In this document: positions 42,001-54,000 of the stretch, piece after piece
How positions within the stretch are numbered: position 1 is the first letter of the stretch
How the letters are laid out: the number at the start of each line of letters is the position of its first letter
Source of the DNA: Ypsolopha sequella
Taxonomy: Eukaryota > Arthropoda > Insecta > Lepidoptera > Ypsolophidae
Assembly: GCA_934047225.1 (NCBI GenBank)
Contig: OW203992.1
Span: 10,405,501 to 10,469,500, forward strand
DNA: 64,000 nucleotides
Reading direction: 5' to 3'
Notes under the pieces: model-generated
What the model saw: the letters and a program-made list of their open reading frames with translations, nothing else
Told to the model about the DNA's origin: nothing
Databases searched by the model: none
Made by a program: the position numbers and the translations under genes

Positions 42001-45000
42001 TTAAATTCAGTTGCGATTGAAGGCACTCGGTAACTTGCTTCTTGGTTTTGGAAACAATAGTAACTGAATTTGATAATTAAATAAAAATTTGGAAACAGGC
42101 GGAAAAAAAAGGTAGTTTTTTGGAAACACAGAGCACCACCCTTTCAAAGTGCACAACTTTACTTCGTTTTTCTTGTTAAGAAGTTAAAAAAGATAAAGAT
42201 ATTGGTATATGGCAATTCACGCCAATAGTTCAGTATGAGTTAGGTTTATAAATCAACAGCTTGAAATTTATTGCACAATTTTAGCCATGATTTTGTCAAA
42301 ACAAACTTATTACAGCATTTTAAGCTTGTTTGGACAAAACGTGACTAATTGTGCATTTTATTTGCATTTAATCTATTGGCGTAAATTACCAAAGACCAAT
42401 ATATTTTTCACTTTTAACTTCTTAATAAGGAAAACAAAGTTAAGTTGTGCACTTACTTTGTACCGAAAGACTGACGTTTACCCTAAACCTGCCCCCCTAT
42501 TCTGTATCTTTAGTTGCCAACTGCACGAGGTGCCTATCATCAAAAACATAGCTAAAAACTGAAATTTCAAAATTGCCTTTAGTGGGTATTGAACTATTAA
42601 CAATCTGTGTCGTCACTTCAAGTGCGAAAATATCCTTAGGACATCGGAATTCGATAGTATATCTATGTTTTTGATGATAGACACCCAGTCCAGAAGGCAA
42701 CTAGAGATACACAATAGGCCCGCTGGCTTTTCTGTTGTTATACGTTATCAATCACCTTTGTAAAAATAGGTTAGTTCAGAAAAAAAGGAAGATCAAGTCT
42801 CATTTTATGAAAAGTAAAAATCTAGGTTCAGTGCAAAAAAACCTAGTATGTAAATATATCGTCACGACATGAATCCCCGAGGGGGTGTCAGAGGTGTTCC
42901 CAAATATGATTTATTACGTCCGAACATGATGGTTGGTGAGCCCTATCACCGTTCTTCGGGGGTTTTTTAGGGCATGCCTGTTTCCTCACGATGTTTTCCT
43001 TCACCGTTCAGCAAATAGTAAGTATTAATTGGGTTTTACAAATACAGTCAAATAATAAAGCCGATTCTGAAGGCTTTAATTTTAGTTTTCCATAGTAATT
43101 TAGCTTCTATTCGTCCATCCATCCATCCATCCATCCATCAGCCTAGTTCGTCCACGGCTGGACATAAGCCTTTCCAGGACTTTGCCACTCCCGGCGGTCA
43201 TCCTGGAAGAATCACCACACGCAAGGACAGGCGGGTTGGTTAACGCGGTTCCGGAACCCTCGCACCAGTGACGCCGCTACCCGTCACCAGTCTGTTCCGT
43301 ATAAGGCCCGGATATTAGGGATGGATATACCACCATCCATCGGTCCCAGGCATGGTGGGCCTTCCGGTTTTTTGCCTGTGAGCTATCCTCTTACTCTCCC
43401 CCGAATTACTTTGAGGGGGTCTCCAAGTAAGATGGTGGTACCTCCACAGTCGAGCTCGGCATCAGCTCTACCGCTTGTAAAATTCGTAACACTTATGAAC
43501 TGTTTCTTCATACTGTTTCTGACTGAACTGTTTCTTCTGCTTCTATTCGTAACATTTATGAACTGTTTTGCAATCAAGAAAATTTAGTTTTGAGAGCACT
43601 AAAACTAAAATTAAAGCCTTCAGAATCGGCTTTATTATGCACATAAATTTCGAAAAACTCATTGGTGCATGTCCGACGAGAGATCGAACCTGAGTCACCA
43701 TACTGTGAGGCCAGCGTTCTACCGCCTGAGCTATACCGCCGCTTATTGATCTATTAATTGGTTCATATTAGAGAGATTGCGGTCACAAAACCTAATCTTT
43801 TAGATAAGACTATTGTTTTATATAGAAAAGGCTTACTTTGCAATCCAAACTGTTTCCAAAATCTGAAAGACATGTATAAAACATGCCAAAGTCTTATTTA
43901 TGTCAGCGAACTAGATTATTTCTTTTAGAGTAAAGTAAGAAATCATCCAGTTACCAAACAATTTCCATACGAAAAGAACAGATTACAATAATAATTATGT
44001 CCATAAACAGTGACTACGGATGATGGCACACCGGCTCACTATGGTTTGCAAGCACGCGCGTGACGTCATCGCTGAATAAATTAACAAATTGTCGGCACGT
44101 GGTCTGAACGACTAACTTTATGTTTATAATTCTTGTTTGCTGCATTTCATTATATGCAAATTAGGTTTATTTTCTGATCTTATTAAAATACAAACGAATT
44201 AGTCGAATAAAGTATTGCTTTTTGTATCACGGAAGTGTTCATTCTACATCTGTTTTAGATCTTAGGATAGAACTAATCAATTGCGTGTTTTTTTTTTGGT
44301 AAAATTAGTTCAGTATTGGGAAAAAACCACGTGTAAGTATAGTACGCGACATAGCGGGAGTGTGGGTGAGTACGTCAGTATGAAATCGCCCGCACTCCCG
44401 ACTGTAGCGTAATATAACATGGAAAGCTTAAAATAACATTTTCATCAAATCTATTCGAAAAGAGGCTTTCTCGATAAGTGCGAGCAAAATGGGTCATTCC
44501 GGCGCACTTAATAACAGTGAAGACATCACTTTTGAATTTGGAACACTATTTAATTTAAAAGTTTGAACGCAATTCGCTTCGATAAAGTTCTGGCCGGTAA
44601 TTAAAAAAACAGGCCAAGTGCGAGTCGGACTCGCGCACGAAAGGTTCTATAAAAACGGCAAAAAAAACTGTCATGTATGAGAGCCCCCTTAAATATTAAT
44701 TTTATACTGTTTTTTAGTATTTGTTGTTATAACAGCAACAGAAATACATCATCTGTGAAAGTTTCAACTGTCTAACTATAACGGTTCATGAAATACAGCC
44801 TGGTGACAGACGGACAGACAGACGGACAGCGGAGTCTTAGTAATAGGGCCTCGTTGGTTACCCTTGTTAGGATATAGGTATTCCAGTAATATGCAGAGTT
44901 TTACGATCCACATAATATACCATTTATTCATCATTATTTCATCAGGAAAGGTGTGCCACGTATGCTCGCTGAAGGCGCAGGCAGTAATAAGAAACTATCC

Positions 45001-48000
45001 AAGGGACTTTTAGTCAAGTGGTTGAAGAGAGCTTGTTCATAAAAACAAATATTAACAAGTAAGAGACAGAATATAGTGTTGAAATGATATTGATTTGTTT
45101 TTGTACGTTCCAACAACCCTTTGGGTACGGAACCATAAAAAGCGCGCCTGCCGACGCGGCATTGGTTAACCGAATTGAAAAAAATACGCAGGATCTTTTT
45201 ATTCTTTTTTTATTACTTTTTATCAAAATATTACAGGCCATTTTAATTTGATTCACACAAATTGAATAAAAAATGAGTTCTAGCAGTGAAACTGAAATAT
45301 TAACACCAGAAAATTTTCTCATAGAGGGGATGAAAACCAGAGTGTGCCACACTGTACCAAATTTATTTTACGTCGAGCGACGTACTTTGAATCCCTCGCT
45401 ACGCTTAGGATTCTACTCTGGAATCCTTCGCTTTGCTCTGGATTCAAACAATCGCTCTCGCCCTAAATACATTATTTTGGTCCCTTGTGACACAATCTAC
45501 TATTATTACCCTACTTAGTAACCCTAGACCTCATAATTCACTTACGCACGAGACAAGTCCTTGCGATTTGCCATCACATCATCCATCAATCACATCCAAT
45601 TATCCTTCTGAGCACGTCGCTTTATACCACGTAGGCGAACAGTAATACAATACTAACTAGAGTTGTTCATAGATTATATAAATAACTGTCGATGAAAATG
45701 ACAGTTGCCACATGATTGTACTTGCGGGAAAAGTTTCACTGGCCTTCTTTATATATAAGGTCTTTCAATTTAAATGGAAAGTAATTTAGGAGGTTATTCA
45801 GTATCGTTAATACATCACATTCCACTGCAAAGCACTTTTTATTGCGCGAACTTTTTTTCACTTCTTAGTACAAAGTGGTCCGATCAGTTGACTCAGTTTG
45901 TATGGACAAGTGAAGAAAAAGTTTGCGCAAAAAAAAGTACTTTGCAGTGGAATGTGATGTATTAACGATACTGAATTACCTCCTTAATTACTTTCCATTT
46001 AAATTGAAAAACCTTATATATTATACAAACTAAAAAAGCTTCTGTGAAGAGGGTTCTGTCTTTTCTCAGTAACTAATAATTTTGCCTACCAGTATCTGTT
46101 TTGCTGTACCTATATTTAAATTTTTAAGTGCATGCTTTATATTCTGTTATAGCTTTGTGCCTACATATTATCTATTATTTTTCTATAATCGGCTGTACCT
46201 ATTGACAGTATCATTGTTTATCTATCCATGGAAACTTTGTTGGAATATGTATTATAAATTAGTGTTATATTCATAACTTTAAGTACTATCAGCAAGCTTC
46301 CCGCCTGATCAGTTACAAAACCTTGTTGCTTGCATGTGGCGATCTCAGCTAGCCTCGCCTTTTATTTTGTTTACCAATGAGAGTTTATTAAAGACACTTT
46401 TTATTGCGTTTTCGGGTCCGTCATTAAAAAATGAAAAAATTTAATAAAAAATATAATAGAAAAGAAAACTCGGTCACCGCAATACACTCCTGTAATACGC
46501 ATGTATCTATAATGTCAGACCCCCTGTCCTCATTATAAGTGAGCAGATTTAATTACCTAATACCACTACAAGGGCATTAGCCTGTGTGTACATATAATTA
46601 TAGTTCTAGAGCTATCAGCACCAGCGTGCGCGCATAGCCGATCGAGAGCGGCAATGTTATAGCGGTGCTGGCGAGCGCGATTTTATATTGAATGAAATTT
46701 ATACATAATAACTATTAGCTTTATTCCTTTCTAAGCATCCATAAACAGTACAAAAACGGCTCATATTGTTTTAATATTAATAAAATGTCATAAAAATTAC
46801 AGTTGATCGCACAAATAAAACAATAAAGCACGCATGCTCACTAACTAAATGGCGGGGGAGTTGAGTTCTTGACATAGGTACTAATAGTTATATTATTCAC
46901 CTATACGTTATCCAAAACTTATTAATTTATTACTGGGCCGACCATGAAATTAAAATAAATCAGCTAGATGTTCTAAACTAGAATGGAATAGTACTTATTT
47001 TATCAGTAAATCCCTGTTTCAAATTCTGTAAAAAAACGGGAACTTTTACCAGGGTTACAATTTGATTTTATTTCTAAATGACCTTTAAGGTCAGTCGCTT
47101 AGCGCAAAGTGCATATTTTAACTCTGTATTTCTTGTTTAGAAGTTAAAAATTTAAAAACATTTTGGTATGTGGCAGTTGACGCCAAAAGTTCAACATTAG
47201 TGAGGTTTAGAAAGCACGAGTTTGAAATGTATAACACAATTAATCATGATCTTGTCCAAACAAAGTTAAAACAGCATTTTAAGTTGGTTATAAGAAGAGC
47301 ATGACTAATCGTGTATACAATTTCAAACTCTTGCTTTATAAGCCTTACTAATACTGAACTCTTGGCGTCAAATACCACAGACCAAAATGCTTTTAAAATT
47401 AAAATTTATAAATAAGAAAAACAAAGTTAAGTTATGCACTTTGCTCTAAGCGACTGACGTTTAACCTTAAGGAAACAGTTTTGTTACTTTTACTAATAAA
47501 CGATTTTTTATCATTGTAAAATTCTATAATAAAGTACGTAAAGTTCTATATCAGGTCTCCTTCCGGCCTAAAATAAGCCGCGTCTTGAAATAATGACGTC
47601 AACAAAGGTGAGCGAGTCGAGTTTGATCAGTGTACAAAACGGGGCCAGTATTCGAAGCATGTTATGTTTCGCCTGTTATGGTTAACCGGGCTATTTTTGG
47701 TGCGTTCTAGTCCAAAGATTACACTCCAAGACCCTTGACTTGAGAACTAACTTGAGTCTTCTTTGTGGGGCAGAGTGTTTGCATAACCGCAAGAAATGGT
47801 CTAGTAGGCTTTGCCCGCGTTGATTATGTTTTTGTATAGTAAATATTTTTCAGCTCATTAATTTTTTTGTACGTAGTTGACCTGACTCTGGTTTGGAGTA
47901 TGGAGCGTTTTGGATTCTCATCATCTCTAATTTGATCACCATGTAAAGTATCTTTGGCGAGGCCGAAGGCCGAGCCGCTTTTCTGTTCGACACAATTTTT

Positions 48001-51000
48001 ATTCTCTGAATTAATCCTCTGCTAATGTCTCTTTGTCGGTCTTTGATAACTGATTTAACCCCTAGTATAGTATGTTTGGCGATGCTGAAGGCCGAGCCGC
48101 ATTTCTGAACGAAGCTATTTCTTGTTCCCATGGGAACTGATTTATGGGATAAAAAGTAGCCTATGTCATATTCCAGGTCTCGAACTACATTTGTGCAAAG
48201 TCTCAGCCCAATTGGTTCAGTAGTTACGGCATGAAGGAGTAACAAACATCCATCCATACATCCATCCAAACTTTCGCATTTATAATATTAGTGGGAAGTG
48301 GGATTAGTGGGATGGGATAAGTAAAAGTATCAATCAAGCGGAGGTATTTTGCTTTTATTATATTGTATACTATGTCCCGTGAGCGACATACGCACTAATT
48401 CCGGATATCTTACTAATAAATCCCGGAAATGTTTTTTTAGGGTTCCGTAACAAAATTTATGTCACTCCGCTGTCCGGTTGTCTGTCTGTCTGTCCTTCCC
48501 TATGTCACGGGTCTCTAGCTCTTAGACGGAATGAGCTCTTTTATAGGTATGATGTGTAAAATGTTGACTTAAAATCGAATAATGATAAAAAAATATAATT
48601 ACATTTTTTTCCCCTAGCTTATGGGGTATTATTGTCTAGAGCCGATGAACGCATAAAGCGGTTACCGTCTAGAGCTCATTGAGTAGAGAATAAAAGTATT
48701 TTTACGTATTATCATAAAAAATATAGAAATGCTTAATGAATATTAATGAATTTGTAATTTCTGTATATTAGATGTACCATATGCTGTATTTAAACAACAA
48801 ATACTGAAATCGCCGATTTATAATGTAGTTTTAGGGTTACGTCCCCGAATACTCATATGATTGAAGTTTGTAATTTCTGTTTCAATTATTTAAGTTATTT
48901 AAATGGCGCTCAGGGCGCGAGTCCTACTCGCACTTGATCGGTTTTTTAAAGTTGGCAAGCCTATCTAAAAGTACATAAATCACATTTAGTCACTATAAAA
49001 ATTATAAATTATCTACATATACAAGGTGACTTTTTGATCATCGTCCAAATTTATACTGGTGGCTTGGTAAGTGATCAGTATCATGGATCAATGACAATTT
49101 TGGTGAAATTCGTAAAATGAAATTTCGACTCCCCATAGTGATTCACTCGGGACTGGAACTGAATTTCTATGGGAAGCCAAAAATTCATTTTACGAATTTC
49201 ACAAAAATTGTTACTGATCCAAGATACTGATCACTTATCTTACTTAACAGGGGTGTCCAATAACCTGTAATTTCAATTTTATACTTAATATAGAAATTTT
49301 GAATTTTTTTGAATTTGAATTTTTTTTATCAAGCCTCCAGTATGAATTTTGACGATGATCAAAGTCACCTTGTACATATTTATATTATCGGCTGTAGAAG
49401 TGACTCTATCTCGTCATAGGTTTTATTAGGTATCCAACTGGTTACGATTTTGTTAGTTTTGGTATGGTTTGGTATAACTATAGATCATCAGGTTTTAGGT
49501 ATCTTATATATATTTTTACTAGAAATGGTATCGGTATGTAACAGTATCAGAATTGTATTGCAGAAATGTTCTTCTGAGTTCTATGTTTTTCAACCAGCGG
49601 GTCTACCGCGTAATTCTGATTTTCATCAACATCAACTTGAGATTGAAATTTGACGTGCGTGCAAAAGAGTGTGCATGTTAGGCGGGCGTCGTCGTCGCAC
49701 GCACGTAAAATTCCAATCTCAAGTTGATGTTGATGAAAATCAGAATTACTTGGTAGACCCGCTGCATTCTGATCAACTGCACTCATGTTGTCTATCGATC
49801 TTTTTCGAAGTAGTAGCGTGTTTATATGTTGTATCCAGAGCCATTTGTTAATGAAGTAGCTGCTCCACGTATCACGTAGTTACAAACATAAACTTGAAAT
49901 TCATTATGCACGGTACGTCACTCATTGTAAACAATCAAATACCTAGATTAAAATTAATTGGCTAACCAAGTACCTATTCCAAGTATATAATGACCTTATT
50001 TTGGTATTGATATTGCTATTAGAAAGGAATTCATATAATAGTAGTTTATGCTACAAGGGCGAAAAGGAATAAATTACGAGTACGATTTAAAACACGAGCG
50101 TAGCGAGTGTTTTAAACGTAACCGAGTAATTTATTGCTCTTACGCCCGTGTATCATACTACGTTTTTCAATGCATAGTGTGAGGAAATAAAACAAATATA
50201 ATCTTGTGAACTTTAAATTATGATTGGCTCAAAAGGACTGTATCCAGAGCCGTTAAACAGTGGAAAAAAAGTATAACATTTATGGTACACAGGAAAGGCT
50301 GCAGGTTAGCCAACCATTGTAAATAGATTGAAAAAATAATAATAATAAAGCCCTAGGGCAAAATAATCGACTTTCTGTTCGGTTTTGATGCATAAAAAGT
50401 GGGCCTTTACGAGCACTTGCATTGAAAATATAATTATGGATACTAAGCCCAGAATGAATGCGGAACAAACTTTACAAACAAATGAGCGGAGAAAGTTTCG
50501 ATTATAAATTATAGCTGAATTTAGTTTATGTTTTTCATCACGCTAGCTTACCCGTTACCATGCAACAAAACAGACCGGATAAAACGCCATGAATTAGTAC
50601 GAAGATACTAAATAAATATAAGGGGATCTAAAAAGACCGACTTGGGTGAATCATAAAATGATTTGAAAGTAGGATAGAATCAGAGATTTTTCACGCGTGC
50701 AAAAGAGACGGCATTACCCCTCGGCCATAGCTTTAGGCTTCTGGCGGCGCTTCTTGTTGCGCTTCCAGGCGGTTTCTGCGACGGGCTTTGCCCTGCCACG
50801 ACACCCGTCGGCGCCTTCCACCGCATCGGATGTATAGCGCGCTCGCTCGCTCAAAGCGCTCGTCACTAGGTTCGTCCTATGCCCTCGATAACTGGCGCTG
50901 TTCCCCGCCTCCCCGCACACCGCCGTCGAGAGAGCGCAAGTCACTCGAAGCCGGCCAAGGCGCGCGAGCGGCGACTCATGGCCGGCCCTATACAACTTCA

Positions 51001-54000
51001 TACATTTTATTCTCTCCGCCGGCGCCGTCGCAAGAAGAACCGCTTGGCGCGCCTCTGGAAGCCTGAAGCTATGGCTGACCGGTTAGAACAGAATCATAAC
51101 ATGATTCATCCAAAGCGGCCATTTTAGAGGACAAGTAGAATGCTCTACCGCACAGCATTCGCGAATTACATACTACCAGTTCCTTTAAATAAAAACCGGC
51201 CAACTGCGAGTCGGACTCACGCACGAAGGGTTCCGTACCATTATCTATAAAAATGGCAAAAAAAACATGTCTGTTGTATGGGAGCCCCCTTAAATATTTA
51301 TTTTATTCTGTTTTTTAGTATTTGTTGTTATAGCGGCAACAGAAATACATCATCTGTGAACATTTCAACTGTCTAACTAACACGGTTCATGAGATACAGC
51401 CTGGTGACAGACGGACAGACAGACGGATAGCGGAGTCTTAGTAATAGGGTCCCGTTGGTTACCCTTTGGGTACGGAACCCTAAAAAAAGCTGAAAGAACA
51501 TTACTTGTCACTGTCTGAATAGGTAAATATACGTATAATATTAAAATGTATGTATTCTATTTCATATATGTATGTATATCTTTAATATACTTTCAATGCA
51601 AGTGCTCGTAAAGGCCCACTTTTTATGCATCAAAACCGAACAGAAAGTCGATTATTTTGCCCTAGGGCTTTATTAGTATTATTATTTTTAATTTATTTGC
51701 AATGGTTGGCTAACCTGCAGCCTTTCCTGTGTACCATAGATGTTATACTTTTTTTTCCACTGTTTAACGGCTCTGGATACAATCCTTTTGAGCCAATTAT
51801 AATTTAAAGTTCACAAGATTATATTTGTTTTCATTTCCTCACACTATGCATTGAAATACGTAGTATGATACACGGGCGTAAAAGCAATAAATTACTCGGT
51901 TACGTTTAAAACACTCGCTACGCTCGTGTTTTAAATCGTCCTCGTAATTTATTCCTTTTAGCCCTTGTAGCATAAACTACTATTATAGTCTGTATTTTTA
52001 GTATTTTATTATAATTTTGCCTTGAAATTTGTATAGGTACTTAAATCTTTTCTTTATTTTTTTGCACGTGAATGATTACTCTGGCTTAAATGTTTCTTTT
52101 TTGTTTTTGTTTCCTACTAGTTTTGCTGTAAGAAACCTCTTTTAGAGAGAAGAGCGCCTAAGTACATACATTTATATTGTTAATATAATTAGTTTCCGTG
52201 TTTCTGTGTTTGTGAAATAAAGAATAAAAGAAAGAATATAATATAATACTTACGCATTGATCAAGAGCTTGTATGAGTAGATGTTGAAGAGGCGAAAGAG
52301 GTGTGTCTGGATCGTAGCAAATGGAAATCTGTAATCTCTGCCTACCCCTCTGGGAGACAGGCGTGAGTATTGTGTACTTACGCATGCAACTGTTCGTGGT
52401 AAGTATCCTTTTTCAGGCGATGCTTTTTGAATGATTCCTTGAAGTTCTTCGACCGCTCACAGAATTCATTGAAAATATCCTCTAAATTCGCCACGACTGC
52501 CGACCATCCCTAAAATAAACAAACAAGCATTACAGAAGTCGGGACAATCATGTCAAGTAATCACTCGAACAATTCGTGACAAAACTACGATTAAAATTAA
52601 TTTGTATGTCACTCGTCCAGTGCGTGACACCAATGTTTGTAAGTGATTAGAATATGAAATTATATTCTAACAATATCAATAGTTAATCGAAGAAATTTGG
52701 TGTTTACTACAAACGTGCGATGCGCTGAAGATAGCGAATACCATTAAGGGTCGGTTCTCCGTATTTGTTACAAAATATTAAAAAAATAATGAGCGTTTTT
52801 CCTTGTGTCAAATTTAGTGTTAAATAAGATTCCTACCCTGCGTTCCGAAATAGAATTATTTCGCTAAAATCGATTACGAATGAATGAGGTGAATGGCTAA
52901 TAATATAATCCATGAGTGAAGCAAATGCGTTCATTCATTCGTATGACTTTCATGTCTCATGCGACGGAGGTGAGGCGATATGAGCGTTGAACGGAATGGA
53001 ATGTCAAAAATTGTTTTCGCTCCATTATTTCAGCAGTTCAGATCAGACAAACCATAGTATGTTTTATTCGGCCATGAGAGAAACAAATAAAAATTCATGT
53101 GGAACTTTTCGTCGAAAAGGAAGAATTAATATGTATATATATTTTTTCGTCGCTATCTGAGTCTACGTTAAAGAACAGTGCTACAAACTCTTCTTGTTCC
53201 ATCACGAATCACGGCACTTTGACGAAATAAAATCAAATAATCGTATTGTATTCTGTGATAAGAGGTTATGGTTAAGATGTATCTTTTTTAATGCGGTCCG
53301 AATCATAAGCTATCTTTCACATCGTTTGCTAGCTCACAAATTACGGACCAGTCATCGCTCACACTTTAATTCATTCATAGCTTTTATCTATGTAATTCTA
53401 TTACGGACCGCAGGGCTAGATGGCACTGTCGTATCTTTAGCAACAGAATCAAGGACAAAATTTGCACAGATTCCAAACAAACTTATAACCACTTTGACAT
53501 TGATTGCTACGAAACACATTGTATCTATGGTGACATGGACAGCGACATCTAGAGGAAAGCTAAGAACTAGGAAAAAAAACAACGAGAAAAACGCTCATTA
53601 TAAATGCTAAAATATAACCAAAATACAACTTTTAGATAAGAGCAATGTATAACAAAAGTTTACTGTATGATTAAACGTATTTTTAACGATATTATGGTAG
53701 CTTCAATATAATTGGATTTTCCTGTAAAATTAGAACAATTAAATTGAAAAATTCTAATTTCATTATTATTGCAATTATTTTGGCCGTTACAATTCTTTCT
53801 AAATATTTTGTGACATTAATATGGGGAATCGACCGTTAAGTGTTAATAGATCATTACCTACATAAGCATTTATAACTCGATCGATATATACTATACTCAA
53901 CTCGGATATGACCCACTTAAGAGGCCGGCGGAGCAATCCTAGTTCATACAAACGAAATACCAAAACCATTTGTATATTTATTCCGATTGCATTACAAGGC

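Larger units (their letters stand above)
40360..42141. mobile_element. hAT-like non-autonomous element (carries a mariner)
   Basis: Terminal inverted repeats GGGTGGTGCCCTGTGTTTCC and inverse GGAAACACAGAGCACCACCC. Flanks are GTTCAAAG (left) and TTTCAAAG (right), an 8-bp target duplication with one mismatch, suggesting a hAT-type element. Minus the mariner, about 485 bp. Confidence 0.65.
40332..42481. mobile_element. Fold-back element E, copy 2 (host of two nested insertions)
   Basis: Left arm from TTAA 40328-40331 (GGTCAAACATCAGTCGCT), right arm to about 42481. Its right part matches 26449-26833. The left arm is cut at 40352 by the element 40360-42141. Confidence 0.75.

Noticed and set aside
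37104..42700. A 67-codon frame present at two loci.
   Set aside because: It is the body of MITE M read through both copies, not a gene.
50714..51127. Several overlapping open frames on both strands.
   Set aside because: They lie inside a GC-rich inverted-repeat insert; high GC removes stops. No recognisable protein.
52262..52322. Apparent extra FIP200 exon on the minus strand (acceptor AGAGATTACAG, donor GATCAATGC|GTAAGT).
   Set aside because: The sequence is the inverse of a retroelement tail also found at 4690-4790, and exon 4 joins exon 5 directly with the right phase and alignment to the human protein.
53194..53610. 138-codon open frame on the plus strand.
   Set aside because: No motif and low-quality composition; lies within a possible inverted-repeat element in intron 3.
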